In this document: positions 38,125 to 46,871 of the stretch, in pieces
Position numbering within the stretch: position 1 is the stretch's first letter
How the letters are laid out: the number at the start of each line of letters is the position of its first letter
Source of the DNA: Pseudomonas oryzihabitans
GTDB taxonomy: Bacteria; Pseudomonadota; Gammaproteobacteria; Pseudomonadales; Pseudomonadaceae
Assembly: GCF_006384975.1 (NCBI RefSeq)
Contig: NZ_CP021645.1
Location: 3,996,001-4,060,000 of the forward strand
Length of the DNA stretch: 64,000 nt
Direction: 5' to 3'
Translations under genes and position numbers: made by a program
The notes under the pieces: model-generated
Seen by the model: the letters and a program-made list of their open reading frames with translations, nothing else
Database searches by the model: none
What the model was told of the DNA's origin: nothing

Positions 38125-39474
38125 ATGCCGCGGATCCACAAGGCTGAATTCGCCCGGCGCCGGCGTGCGCTGATGGCCGAGATCGGCAGTGGCGGCATCG
38201 CCTTGCTGCCGGCCGCGCCGGTGTGCCTGCGCAACCGCGACATCGAGCAGCCCTACCGTCAGGACAGTGATTTCCAGTACCTCACCGGCTTTCCCGAACC
38301 CGAAGCCCTGGCCGTGCTGATTCCCGGCCGCGCCCATGGCGAATACCTGCTGTTCTGCCGCGAGCGGGACGCCGAGCTGGAGCGCTGGGAGGGCCGGCGC
38401 GCGGGTCAGGAAGGAGCGCTGGCCGACTATGGTGCGGACGATGCCTTTCCCATCGGCGATCTGGACGACATCCTGCCGGGCCTGCTGGAAGGCCGCGAGC
38501 GGGTCTACTACGCCATGGGCGCCCACCCGGAATTCGAGCGGCAACTGCTCAACTGGATCGAACTAATTCGCGCCAAGGCCGACCAGGGTGCCTCGCCGCC
38601 GCGGGAACTCCTGGCGCTGGATACTCTGTTGCACGACAGCCGGCTGTACAAGTCGGCCGCCGAGGTGCGGCTGCTCAAGGCCGCCGCCGAGCTGACCTGC
38701 GCCGCCCACCTGCGGGCCATGCAGGCCTGCCGACCGGGCCTGCGCGAGTATCACCTGGAGGCGGAGTTGGACTACTGCTTCCGCCAGGGTGGGGCGCGCC
38801 TGGCCGCCTACGGCTCCATCGTCGCGTCTGGCGCCAATGCCTGCATCATGCACTACCAGGCCAACGATGCGCCCCTGCGCGATGGCGACCTGGTACTGAT
38901 CGATGCCGGCTGCGAGCTGGAGTGCTATGCCAGCGACGTGACCCGTACCTTTCCGGTCAATGGCCGCTTCTCGCCCGAGCAGCGGCAGCTTTACGACATC
39001 GTGCTGGCCGCCAACCAGGCCGCCATCGCCTGCGTGGCGCCGGGACGGCACTGGAACGAACCCCACGAGGCCACGGTCAGGGTGATCACCGAGGGACTGT
39101 TGGCCCTGGGCCTGCTCGACGGCGAACTGGACGAACTGATCGAAGCGGGCGCCTGTCGCGACTTCTATATGCATCGCGCCGGCCACTGGCTGGGGCTGGA
39201 TGTCCATGACGTCGGCGAGTACCGCATCGGCGAACAGTGGCGGATGCTGGAGCCGGGCATGGTGCTGACCGTGGAGCCCGGTCTCTATATCCCGCCGGAT
39301 GCCGAGGTGCCGCGCAAGTGGCGTGGCCTGGGTATCCGTATCGAGGACGAGGTGCTGGTGACGCGCCAGGGTTGCGAGGTGCTGACCGCCGGTCTGCCCA
39401 AGGCGGCCGCGGAGATCGAGGATTTGATGGCGGCCGCGCGCGACCGCCGGGAGAACGCTCATGCAACGTCCTGA
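38125..39474 (+). CDS. pepP: Xaa-Pro aminopeptidase P
   Basis: Cytoplasmic manganese aminopeptidase releasing N-terminal residues before proline. The 449-residue product has the AMP_N domain (HKAEFARRRRALMAEI, DSDFQYLTGFPEPEA) and the pita-bread catalytic domain with all five metal ligands: the two Asp of LIDAGCELECYASDVTRTFP, His of HRAGHWLGLDVHDVG, Glu of LTVEPGLY and Glu of IRIEDEVLVT. Its 3' end overlaps ubiH by 14 bases, so YgfB-pepP-ubiH-ubiI form one operon. Confidence 0.96.
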   Translation: MPRIHKAEFARRRRALMAEIGSGGIALLPAAPVCLRNRDIEQPYRQDSDFQYLTGFPEPEALAVLIPGRAHGEYLLFCRERDAELERWEGRRAGQEGALADYGADDAFPIGDLDDILPGLLEGRERVYYAMGAHPEFERQLLNWIELIRAKADQGASPPRELLALDTLLHDSRLYKSAAEVRLLKAAAELTCAAHLRAMQACRPGLREYHLEAELDYCFRQGGARLAAYGSIVASGANACIMHYQANDAPLRDGDLVLIDAGCELECYASDVTRTFPVNGRFSPEQRQLYDIVLAANQAAIACVAPGRHWNEPHEATVRVITEGLLALGLLDGELDELIEAGACRDFYMHRAGHWLGLDVHDVGEYRIGEQWRMLEPGMVLTVEPGLYIPPDAEVPRKWRGLGIRIEDEVLVTRQGCEVLTAGLPKAAAEIEDLMAAARDRRENAHATS

Positions 39475-40642
39475 TATCGCCATCATCGGCGGCGGCCTGG
39501 TCGGCGCCAGCCTGGCCCTGGCCCTGCAGGCCGGCGCCAAGGCGCGCGGTTGGCGCATCCTGCTGGTGGAGCCCTTCGCCCCCGGCGATACCTACCAGCC
39601 GAGCTACGACGCCCGCTCCTCGGCTCTGTCCTATGGCTCGCGGCTGATCTACCAGCGCCTCGGTGTCTGGGACGCCCTGGCCGAGCATGCCGAGGCGATC
39701 CGCGAGATCCAGGTGTCGGACCAGGGGCGCTTCGGCGTGACCCAGTTGCTCGCCCGCGACGAGAACCTGCCAGCGCTGGGCTACGTGGTGGAAAACGCCT
39801 GGATCGGCCAGGTGCTCTGGCAGGCGCTGGATCGCGAGGTGGTGGACTGGCGCTGCCCGGCCGAGGTGCGCCGACTCACCGCCATCCCCGACGGCTATCG
39901 CCTGGAACTGGACGACGGCGCGACCCTGGAGTGTGGGCTGGCGGTGCTGGCCGATGGCGGACGCTCGGCGCTGCGCGAAGCCCTTGGTATCGAGGTGCGG
40001 CGGACGGTGTACGAGCAGACTGCGTTGATCGCTAACGTCTCCACCAATCTCGGTCATGGTGGGCGTGCCTTCGAGCGCTTCACGCCCCATGGCCCCCTGG
40101 CGCTGCTGCCCTTGCCGGGCCAGCGTAGCGCCCTGGTCTGGACCCAGCCGGACAGCGAGGCCCTGCGGCTGCAGCAGGCGCCGGAGGCGGTCTTCCTCGC
40201 CGAACTGCAACGCGCCGTGGGCTATCGCCTGGGCAGCTTCACCCAGGTCGGTACCCGGCATGCCTATCCGCTGACGCTCTTGGAAGCCAGTGAGCAGGTG
40301 CGGCCACACCTGGTGGTGCTGGGCAATGCCGCTCACAGCCTGCATCCCATCGCCGGCCAGGGCTTCAATCTGTCGCTGCGCGACGTCGACAGCCTGGCCG
40401 AGTGCCTGTTGGATAGCGCCACGGCGCCCGGCGACTTCGCCGTCCTGCAGGACTATTTGCGGCGCCAGCGCCTGGACCAGCAACTGACCATCGGCTTTTC
40501 CGATCGTATCACCCGGCTGTTTTCCAACAGCCGGCCCTGGCTGAGTGCCGGACGCAACCTGGGCCTGGTCGGCCTGGAGCTGTGCCCGCCGGCCAAGAGT
40601 GCCTTCGCCCGCCAGGCCATGGGCCTGGGCACCCGTCCCTGA
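39461..40642 (+). CDS. ubiH: 2-octaprenyl-6-methoxyphenyl hydroxylase
   Basis: FAD monooxygenase adding a ring hydroxyl in ubiquinone synthesis. The 393-residue protein has the FAD dinucleotide motif IIGGGLVGASLAL (residues 6-18), the DG motif VLADGGRSALRE and the third motif VVLGNAAHSLHPIAGQGFNLSLRD, in which Asn replaces the usual Asp as in UbiH. It overlaps pepP and is followed by a paralogous hydroxylase 19 bases later. Confidence 0.94.
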   Translation: MQRPDIAIIGGGLVGASLALALQAGAKARGWRILLVEPFAPGDTYQPSYDARSSALSYGSRLIYQRLGVWDALAEHAEAIREIQVSDQGRFGVTQLLARDENLPALGYVVENAWIGQVLWQALDREVVDWRCPAEVRRLTAIPDGYRLELDDGATLECGLAVLADGGRSALREALGIEVRRTVYEQTALIANVSTNLGHGGRAFERFTPHGPLALLPLPGQRSALVWTQPDSEALRLQQAPEAVFLAELQRAVGYRLGSFTQVGTRHAYPLTLLEASEQVRPHLVVLGNAAHSLHPIAGQGFNLSLRDVDSLAECLLDSATAPGDFAVLQDYLRRQRLDQQLTIGFSDRITRLFSNSRPWLSAGRNLGLVGLELCPPAKSAFARQAMGLGTRP

Positions 40643-40661
40643 CCTGCGAGGAGAAACGAGA

Positions 40662-41891
40662 ATGCTGACCCATGCGGATCTGGTGATCGTCGGTGCCGGC
40701 ATGGTCGGCAGCGCCCTGGCCCTGGCCCTGGCCGACAGCGGCCTGTCGGTGGTGCTGCTCGACCGCGGCCCGCTCAAGCCCGGAGCGGTCGAAAGCGATT
40801 TGCCCTTCGAACCCCGGGTCAGTGCCCTGTCGCTGGCCAGCCAGCGCATCCTGCAGCGCCTCGGTGCCTGGGATGGCATCCTGGCGCGCCGCGTAAGCCC
40901 CTACCAGGCCATGCACGTCTGGGACGGCTCTGGCACCGGTGCGGTGCATTTCGAGGCGGCCAGCGTGCACGCCGAGGTGCTCGGCCACATCGTCGAGAAT
41001 CGTGTGGTGCAGGACGCCCTGCTCGAACGCCTGGCCGAAGCCAACGTTCTGCTCCTGCCCGAGGCGCGCCTGGAATTGCTGCGCCGCTCGGGCGACCAGT
41101 GGCTGGTGCAACTGGCCGGCGACCGCCAGATCCGCGCGCCGCTGGTGGTGGCTGCCGATGGCGCCACCTCCGCCGTGCGCCGCCTGGCCGGGCTGGAAAC
41201 CCGCGAATGGGACTATCTGCACCATGCCATCGTTACCAGCGTGCGCTGCGCCGAGTCGCACCAGCGCACCGCCTGGCAGAGATTCACCGATGATGGCCCC
41301 CTGGCCTTCCTGCCGCTGGATCGCGGTGGCGATACCCGCTGGTGCTCCATCGTCTGGTCCTGCACGCCCAAGCAGGCCGAGCGGCTGATGGCCCTGGACG
41401 ACGCGGCCTTCTGCCAGGCTCTGGGCGAGGCCTTCGAGCATCGCCTGGGCAAGGTGGAATGCAGCGATACGCGGCTGTGCATTCCGCTGCGCCAGCGTCA
41501 CGCCAAGCGTTATGTGGAACCGGGCCTGGCGCTGATCGGCGATGCCGCTCACGTCATCCATCCACTCGCCGGCCAGGGCGTCAACCTGGGCTTTCTCGAC
41601 GCCGCGGTGCTGGCCGAGGAATTGCGCCATGCCCAGGCGCGTGGCGAATCCATCGCCGAACAACGAGTGCTGGAGCGCTACGAGCGTCGGCGCATGCCGC
41701 ACAACCTGGCGATGATGGCGGCGATGGAAGGCTTCCAGCGCCTGTTCCAGGACGACCGCCTGCCGCTGCGCTGGCTGCGCAACGCCGCCCTCAAGCAGGT
41801 GGATCGCCATTTCGAAGCCAAGGCGCTGTTCGTCCGTCGCGCGCTGGGCCTCTCCGGCGATGTGCCGGAGTTGGCGCGGGTGGTGGCCTGA
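40662..41891 (+). CDS. ubiI: UbiI/VisC-type FAD-dependent ubiquinone hydroxylase
   Basis: A second class-A flavin monooxygenase of the UbiH/UbiF/UbiI family, 409 residues, acting on another ring position (C5 in UbiI). Landmarks are LVIVGAGMVGSALALALADSG (start), VVAADGATSAVRRLAG and LALIGDAAHVIHPLAGQGVNLGFLD. Start ATG 40662 follows GAGGAGAAACGAG. The pair with ubiH is the conserved arrangement; I use ubiI because of position, but UbiF/UbiL-type specificity cannot be excluded from sequence. Confidence 0.88.
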   Translation: MLTHADLVIVGAGMVGSALALALADSGLSVVLLDRGPLKPGAVESDLPFEPRVSALSLASQRILQRLGAWDGILARRVSPYQAMHVWDGSGTGAVHFEAASVHAEVLGHIVENRVVQDALLERLAEANVLLLPEARLELLRRSGDQWLVQLAGDRQIRAPLVVAADGATSAVRRLAGLETREWDYLHHAIVTSVRCAESHQRTAWQRFTDDGPLAFLPLDRGGDTRWCSIVWSCTPKQAERLMALDDAAFCQALGEAFEHRLGKVECSDTRLCIPLRQRHAKRYVEPGLALIGDAAHVIHPLAGQGVNLGFLDAAVLAEELRHAQARGESIAEQRVLERYERRRMPHNLAMMAAMEGFQRLFQDDRLPLRWLRNAALKQVDRHFEAKALFVRRALGLSGDVPELARVVA

Positions 41892-41948
41892 GGCGCGAGC
41901 TGGCTAGGAAGGCTAAGCCAAGTGGCTCATCTCGTAACGAGGTCGCGC

Positions 41949-43208
41949 TCAGAATTTCCAGCCGTAGGCCAGTCCGACGATGTCCTGCTTCATCTTCAGA
42001 TCAGCCTCACCGCCGCCGAAGGCGGCTGGAATCGAGCCTTTACCGTCGACCTTCTTCTCGAAGCCGTGGGTATAGGCGAGGCTGAGTTCGCTCTTCGCGC
42101 TGGTGGCCCAGGTCAGTCCCAGGCTCGCGTGATCCTGGATGACGCCGGGGGCGAGGATGTTCAGGAAGGTCTGACTGCGGGCGACGGGTTGGTCCGCATG
42201 GCTGTAGCCCGCGCGTAGGGTGAGTGCCGGCGTCAGGGCATAGCTCGCGGCGAACTTGTAGACGGTGACGTCGCGCCAGCCGAACCCCGGTCCTTGCGCT
42301 GAGCCGAGGGCGTTGCCCGCGAACACCGATTGCAGGGAGAAGGTGTTGGCGATCGAGCGGACGCTGCCGTACTTGATCTCCTGGACATCGGCGCCGAGTG
42401 TCAGGCGGGGCGTCGCCCGGTAGGACAGGCCGATGCCGTAGTTCTCCGGAATGTCGAAGCTGCCGCCGTCGGCGAAGAGTCCGGCGTAGCGGTCGAATTT
42501 GCGGGCCTCGATCTTGGACGACCAGGTCAGCCCTAGGGTCAGGCCGTCGAACACTTCGCCCTGCCAGCCCAGGCGAAAACCGACACCGGTGGAGGTGTCG
42601 TGGCCGCGGTCGGTCAGGTTATCACTATCGGAAGAGAATCCTGGGGCGCGGAAGGCACTCAGTCCCTTGGCCGCGAAGCGCTGGTACACCAGGTTGAGGC
42701 CGATGCCGACCGATTGCCGTTCGGTGAAACGGTAGGCAATCGACGGGGTGATGAATACCTGGGCGAGGTCCACGCCAGCGCTGCCGCTGCTACCGAAGGC
42801 GCCGTAGGGATTCTTCCGGTAATCGGTGTTCATGCCGCCATTGCCGTAAACCGCCAGGCCCACCCCGAGGCGGTCGGACAGCTGCTTGCTTACGCCGAAT
42901 TCCGGAAGCAGGAAGACGTTCTTCGCGTTGCCGTTGTAGTGGCCGTCGGCGCCAGCCGCGTTGCCACTGATCTCGGACTGCCGGTCCGGGGCGAACAGAG
43001 TGGCCCCTAGGTCCAGGCGATCTCCGATCCAGGCGATACCGGCCGGATTGTTAGCCCCCGCCAGGGCATCCTGGGGTTGGGCGATGGCTACGCCTGCCTG
43101 TCCTTGCGCCTTGATGCCGTTACCGTGGGTGAAATAGCCATTGGTGGCCAGCGCCTGGCCTGTGCCTATGGTGAGCAACAGGCCGCAGAATCGTCTTCCC
43201 CATTTCAT
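41949..43208 (-). CDS. FadL/OmpP1-family outer-membrane channel
   Basis: A 419-residue outer-membrane beta-barrel. Signal peptide ends near ALA/TN (21/22); the mature N-terminus TNGYFTHGNGIKAQGQAGVAIAQPQDALAGANNPAG is the FadL hatch-type start, and the C-terminus ends in an aromatic (GWKF), as outer-membrane barrels do. FadL channels pass hydrophobic or small non-polar molecules. It lies downstream of, and on the same strand as, a BigR-like repressor gene; its own upstream region carries a 35-bp AT-rich palindrome, so it probably belongs to the same sulfur-responsive regulon. Substrate unknown. Confidence 0.9.
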   Translation of the reverse strand: MKWGRRFCGLLLTIGTGQALATNGYFTHGNGIKAQGQAGVAIAQPQDALAGANNPAGIAWIGDRLDLGATLFAPDRQSEISGNAAGADGHYNGNAKNVFLLPEFGVSKQLSDRLGVGLAVYGNGGMNTDYRKNPYGAFGSSGSAGVDLAQVFITPSIAYRFTERQSVGIGLNLVYQRFAAKGLSAFRAPGFSSDSDNLTDRGHDTSTGVGFRLGWQGEVFDGLTLGLTWSSKIEARKFDRYAGLFADGGSFDIPENYGIGLSYRATPRLTLGADVQEIKYGSVRSIANTFSLQSVFAGNALGSAQGPGFGWRDVTVYKFAASYALTPALTLRAGYSHADQPVARSQTFLNILAPGVIQDHASLGLTWATSAKSELSLAYTHGFEKKVDGKGSIPAAFGGGEADLKMKQDIVGLAYGWKF

Positions 43209-43261
43209 CGCCTTGGCTTCCCTCTCGTTGATGGCTGGTCGCCAGCCTTGGAGAGGTCAAT

Positions 43262-43296
43262 TTAATATAATAAATATTGTTTAATTATAATATTAA
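43262..43296 (-). promoter_or_regulatory. AT-rich palindrome upstream of the FadL-type gene, putative BigR-like operator
   Basis: TTAATATAATAAAT (43262-43275) and AATTATAATATTAA (43283-43296) are inverted copies matching at 12 of 14 positions with a 7-base spacer. It lies about 55 bases upstream of the FadL start. BigR-type repressors are known to bind AT-rich palindromes; the shared ATATTGTTTA word also occurs in the other control region at 43784-43793. Confidence 0.6.
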
Positions 43297-43357
43297 CGGA
43301 AATAGTTAGCTGTTCTAGTTATAAAGGAGCCGGCTCCCAGGCCGACGCGCCGGGTCA

Positions 43358-43654
43358 TCAGCGTGGACAATAGAGCAGGTAGAGGGTGCTGAGCAGGTGC
43401 AACGCCCGGGGGTCCTGGACCGAGTAGAAGATGCGCTTGCCTTCGCGGCGGGTGTTGACCAGTCCTTCGGCGCGCAGCACTCCCAGTTGTTGAGAGAGGT
43501 TGGGTTGGCCGATGCCAAGCAGCTCTTCGAGTTCGCTGACGGCACGCTCGCCTTGGCTCAGCTGGCACAGCAGCAGCAGGCGATCCGGATGGCTGAGGGA
43601 GCGCAGCACGCCGGCGGCTTCGGTGGCGGCGGCGCGCATCTGCTGGATATCCAT
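43358..43654 (-). CDS. ArsR-family BigR/SqrR-like persulfide-sensing repressor
   Basis: A 98-residue winged-helix repressor: VLRSLSHPDRLLLLCQLSQG, SELEELLGIGQPNLSQQLGVLRAEGLV (recognition helix) and TRREGKRIFYSV wing. Two cysteines, C30 and C96, are 66 residues apart, the same spacing as the redox pair of BigR (C42/C108) and SqrR; there are no ArsR-type metal ligands. The family releases DNA when a persulfide or disulfide bridges the cysteines. It lies divergent from two YeeE/YedE transporter genes and upstream of a FadL-type gene. The start ATG 43654 is preceded by ACAGG. Confidence 0.9.
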   Translation of the reverse strand: MDIQQMRAAATEAAGVLRSLSHPDRLLLLCQLSQGERAVSELEELLGIGQPNLSQQLGVLRAEGLVNTRREGKRIFYSVQDPRALHLLSTLYLLYCPR

Positions 43655-43769
43655 GGAAAACCTGTTGGGGGAGAAGAGCGCCGAGTATAGGGAATCGCCG
43701 TCCCCGAGAGAACGGCGCTGCTGGACGGTTGTGAAGGGGCGTCCGCTTATTGTGGAAATGGGGCTTACA

Positions 43770-43793
43770 TTATATAAAATAATATATTGTTTA
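43770..43793. promoter_or_regulatory. AT-rich dyads between the repressor and YeeE genes
   Basis: Two self-complementary octamers, TTATATAA (43770-43777) and AATATATT (43781-43788), are followed by GTTTA, giving the word ATATTGTTTA (43784-43793) that also occurs inside the palindrome at 43262-43296. They sit in the 166-base divergent control region, where the repressor would act on itself and on the transporter genes. Confidence 0.5.
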
Positions 43794-43820
43794 TTGCGTC
43801 GTTCGTCGTGAGGTCCGCCT

Positions 43821-44252
43821 GTGTCCCTGAATTGGAGTGACCTTTCATTCGCGTCTGCCCTAGCCGGTGGCCTACTCATCGGACTGGCCGCTGCCTTGCT
43901 GCTACTGGGCTGCGGGCAGGTCGCGGGGATCAGTGGCATGCTCGGCCGACTATTACGCGGGCCCTGGGCTGGCACTGCTTGGTGCTGGAGTTTTCTGTTG
44001 GGCCTGATCCTGGCGCCGGTGCTGGCGCGATTGGTCGATGCCTTGCCGGCCGCGCCCATCCAGGCCGGTTGGCCGCTGCTGGTGGTAAGCGGCGCGCTGG
44101 TCGGCGTGGGGACGGGCATGGCCAATGGCTGCACCAGCGGACATGGGGTCTGCGGCCTGGCGCGGGGCTCCCGACGCTCCCTGGCCGCTACCCTGACCTT
44201 CATGGCGACCGGCATGCTTACGGTGTTCCTGGTCCGTCACCTGGGGAACTGA
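43821..44252 (+). CDS. YeeE/YedE family sulfur transporter, half 1 (PmpA-like)
   Basis: A 143-residue membrane protein with about four helices. It contains GCGQVAGISGMLGRLLRG and ANGCTSGHGVCGLARGSRRS, the cysteine-bearing GC-x-SGHG motif of YeeE/YedE proteins, which move thiosulfate or other reduced sulfur species. It is half the size of full YeeE, so it should pair with the next gene. Start is GTG 43821. Four bases separate its stop from the second half-gene. Confidence 0.9.
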   Translation: MSLNWSDLSFASALAGGLLIGLAAALLLLGCGQVAGISGMLGRLLRGPWAGTAWCWSFLLGLILAPVLARLVDALPAAPIQAGWPLLVVSGALVGVGTGMANGCTSGHGVCGLARGSRRSLAATLTFMATGMLTVFLVRHLGN

Positions 44253-44256
44253 CGGC

Positions 44257-44682
44257 ATGACCACCCTTCTCGCCTTCGCCTGCGGGCTGGTCTTCGGTTT
44301 CGGCCTGTTGCTGTCGGGCATGAGCCAGCCCAGTCAGGTGCTTAGCTTCCTCGACGTCACCGGCAACTGGTCACCCCAACTGGCGCTGGTGATGCTCGGT
44401 GCCCTGGGCGTGGCGGTACCCGCCTACTGGCTGGCGCGTCGGCGCGGGCGCACGCTGCTGGGAGAGCCCTTGCGGTTGCCGACGACTCAGCGCATCGATC
44501 GTCGCCTGCTGCTGGGCGCCGCCCTTTTCGGGATCGGCTGGGGCCTGGCGGGCATCTGCCCGGGGCCGGCAGTGGTGCTGTTGGGCAGCGCTTCGCCTCA
44601 GGGCGCGTTGTTCCTGCTGGCCCTATTGGCTGGCAGATGGGCCTTCGAGCAGTGGGCTAGGCGGTGCTCGGCTGCCGACTAG
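44257..44682 (+). CDS. YeeE/YedE family sulfur transporter, half 2 (PmpB-like)
   Basis: A 141-residue membrane partner of the preceding protein: FACGLVFGFGLLLSGMSQPSQVLSFLDVTGNWSPQLALVM at the N-terminus and LFGIGWGLAGICPGPAVVLLGS with a conserved cysteine in the C-terminal half. The order repressor-divergent-pmpA-pmpB matches the BigR operons known from plant-associated bacteria, except that no persulfide dioxygenase gene is present. Confidence 0.9.
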   Translation: MTTLLAFACGLVFGFGLLLSGMSQPSQVLSFLDVTGNWSPQLALVMLGALGVAVPAYWLARRRGRTLLGEPLRLPTTQRIDRRLLLGAALFGIGWGLAGICPGPAVVLLGSASPQGALFLLALLAGRWAFEQWARRCSAAD

Positions 44683-44732
44683 CAGAGCTACCGCTTTCGA
44701 AGTCCGCAAAGTGGAGCGTCACCGAGGGCAGG

Positions 44733-45566
44733 TCAGGTCTGGCGGGCGAGCTCCAGTACCGTCTCCCGCCATTCCACGCCGCGGGGCAGGGCGAGGAAGT
44801 GCGGGTTGAGGAAGGATTCGCGCATCTCGTAGGTGAGGGGCTGGCCGTCCAGGGTCAGCACCTCGCCGCCAGCGCCTTCCAGCACGCCCTGGGCGGCGGC
44901 GGTGTCCCATTGGGAAGTGGGGGCCAGGCGCGGATAGAAGTCGGCCTTACCCTCGGCCAGCAGGCAGAACTTGAGCGAGCTGCCGACGCTAACCAGCTTG
45001 GGTTCGCCCACCGTGTTGCCCAGTTCGTCGAGCAGGCGTTGCTGGGTCGGACTGCTGTGACGACGACTGGCGACCACGGTGAAGGCCTCTTCCGGGTGGC
45101 TGCGCACGCCGATTTCGATGCCGTCCTCGCCTTGGATGCGGAAGGCGCCCAGTTCGCGCCCGCCGCTGAAGCAGACATCGCGGGTCGGGATGCCGACCAC
45201 GCCGAAGATCACCTGGCCACGCTCGACCAGGGCCACGTTGACGGTGAATTCTTCGCTGCCGTCGATGAATTCCTTGGTGCCGTCCAGGGGATCGACCACC
45301 CACCAGACGTCCCAGGCGCTGCGCGCCGCGAAGGGAATGTCACAGGCCTCTTCCGACAGCACCGGCACCTCCGGCGTCAAACGCGCCAGGCCCTCGGCCA
45401 GTACCCGGTGGGCCGCGAGGTCGGCGGCGGTCACCGGCGAGTCGTCGCTCTTCTGCCGCACCGCCACGTTCTGCCGCCAGAAGGGCAGGGTGGCCGCGCC
45501 GGCCTGGCGCACCAGATCGATGACATTGAGCACCAGGGGCGCGGTGATGGAAACGGGAGCCATCAT
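44733..45566 (-). CDS. cysQ: 3'(2'),5'-bisphosphate nucleotidase CysQ
   Basis: Hydrolyses phosphoadenosine phosphate (PAP) produced during sulfate reduction. The 277-residue protein is of the inositol monophosphatase fold with metal motifs SDDSPVTAADLAAH, LSEEACD, and WVVDPLDGTKEFI, then TSQWDTAAAQGVLEGAGG near the C-terminus. It overlaps the upstream nudE gene by four bases on the minus strand, the conserved nudE-cysQ pair. Confidence 0.94.
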   Translation of the reverse strand: MMAPVSITAPLVLNVIDLVRQAGAATLPFWRQNVAVRQKSDDSPVTAADLAAHRVLAEGLARLTPEVPVLSEEACDIPFAARSAWDVWWVVDPLDGTKEFIDGSEEFTVNVALVERGQVIFGVVGIPTRDVCFSGGRELGAFRIQGEDGIEIGVRSHPEEAFTVVASRRHSSPTQQRLLDELGNTVGEPKLVSVGSSLKFCLLAEGKADFYPRLAPTSQWDTAAAQGVLEGAGGEVLTLDGQPLTYEMRESFLNPHFLALPRGVEWRETVLELARQT

Positions 45567-46129
45567 GCCGGCAGTTCTCCGCGTTGGGTGAGCAGGTCGC
45601 GCACCAGATAGAGGGCGGCCAGGGCGCGGCCTTCGGAGAAGCGTGGATTCTGCACCAGTTGCGAGAGCTCGCGCAGGTCGACGCTGCTGACCTCGATGGG
45701 TTCGGGTTCGTCCCCCGGCAGGCGCTCGGGATAGAGGTCGCGCGCCAGCACCACATGGATGCGCTGGCTCATGTAGCCGGGGCTCAGCGACAAGGCGGTG
45801 AGGTATTCCAGCTTATGGGCACCGAAGCCGGCTTCTTCCTTGAGTTCGCGATTGGCGGCGTCGAGGATCTCTTCGCCCGGCTCCACCAGGCCCTTGGGCA
45901 GCGACAGCTCGTAGTCTTCCACGCCGCCGCAGTATTCTTCGATGAGCAGGGCGCGGGTGGCGTCCTGCAGGGCCACCACCATTACCGCGCCATGGCCGGT
46001 GCCCTTGTTGGCCAGACGCTCGTAGGTGCGCTCCTCGCCGTTGGCGAAGCGCAGCTGCATCTCCTCGACGGTGAACAGACGGCTCTTGGCCACGATCTGC
46101 CGGGCGAGGACAGTGGGTTTCTGGCGCAT
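45563..46129 (-). CDS. nudE: ADP compounds hydrolase NudE
   Basis: A 188-residue Nudix hydrolase acting on ADP-ribose, NADH and Ap-n-A type molecules. The Nudix box is GLVEPGEEILDAANRELKEEAGF, an exact fit to Gx5Ex7REUxEExGU. Start ATG 46129 follows AGGAG, which decides against longer upstream frames. Its 3' end overlaps cysQ, giving a two-gene operon divergent from yrfG. Confidence 0.93.
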   Translation of the reverse strand: MRQKPTVLARQIVAKSRLFTVEEMQLRFANGEERTYERLANKGTGHGAVMVVALQDATRALLIEEYCGGVEDYELSLPKGLVEPGEEILDAANRELKEEAGFGAHKLEYLTALSLSPGYMSQRIHVVLARDLYPERLPGDEPEPIEVSSVDLRELSQLVQNPRFSEGRALAALYLVRDLLTQRGELPA

Positions 46130-46192
46130 GGACGGCTCCTGGGCTGGGCGGACGGGTATGATAACCCGCCTGTTACATGATCCGGAGTCACC

Positions 46193-46852
46193 ATGACCCC
46201 TCTCGACTGGAGCCGTATCGACACCGTGTTGTTGGACATGGACGGCACCCTGCTCGACCTGCACTTCGACAACCATTTCTGGCTGGAGTACCTGCCGCAG
46301 CGTTATGCCGAGCGCCATGGCCAGTCCCTGGCGCTGGCCAAGGCCGAGCTGGAGCCTTTGTTTCGTAGCCACCAGGGCAAGCTGACCTGGTACTGCCTGG
46401 ACTTCTGGAGCGCCGAGCTGGGCTTTTCCATGCGCGAGCTCAAGCAAGAGATCGCCCACCTCATCGCCCTGCGGCCGGACGCCGACACCTTCCTGGCCGC
46501 GCTGCAGCGTGCCGGCAAGCGCGTGGCGCTGATCACCAACGCCCATCGCGATTCCCTGTCGCTAAAGCTGGAGCGTATCGAGCTGGCGCCCTATTTCGAC
46601 CGGCTGATCAGCTCCCACGACTACGGCTTCCCCAAGGAAGAGCAGCAATTCTGGCACGCCCTGCAGGCCGACTTCGCCTTCGATCCGGCGCGCACCCTGT
46701 TCATCGACGACAACCTGCCGATCCTGCGCAGCGCCCGCGACTATGGCGTCGCCCACCTGCTGGCGATCCATGAGCCGGACAGCCGCCGCGGACCCAAGGA
46801 CAGCGAGGAGTTCGAGGCGGTGCGGGATTATCGGGAGATACTGCCCGCTTGA
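46193..46852 (+). CDS. yrfG: GMP/IMP nucleotidase YrfG (HAD superfamily)
   Basis: A 219-residue HAD phosphatase with motif I LLDMDGTLLDL (nucleophile and acid Asp), motif II ITNAH, and C-terminal KEEQQFW and FIDDNLPIL acidic motif IV, with the C1 helical cap. It matches YrfG, which dephosphorylates GMP and IMP. Its location divergent from nudE-cysQ is conserved among gammaproteobacteria. Confidence 0.9.
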   Translation: MTPLDWSRIDTVLLDMDGTLLDLHFDNHFWLEYLPQRYAERHGQSLALAKAELEPLFRSHQGKLTWYCLDFWSAELGFSMRELKQEIAHLIALRPDADTFLAALQRAGKRVALITNAHRDSLSLKLERIELAPYFDRLISSHDYGFPKEEQQFWHALQADFAFDPARTLFIDDNLPILRSARDYGVAHLLAIHEPDSRRGPKDSEEFEAVRDYREILPA

Positions 46853-46871
46853 AGAAAGACCCTCACCCCGG

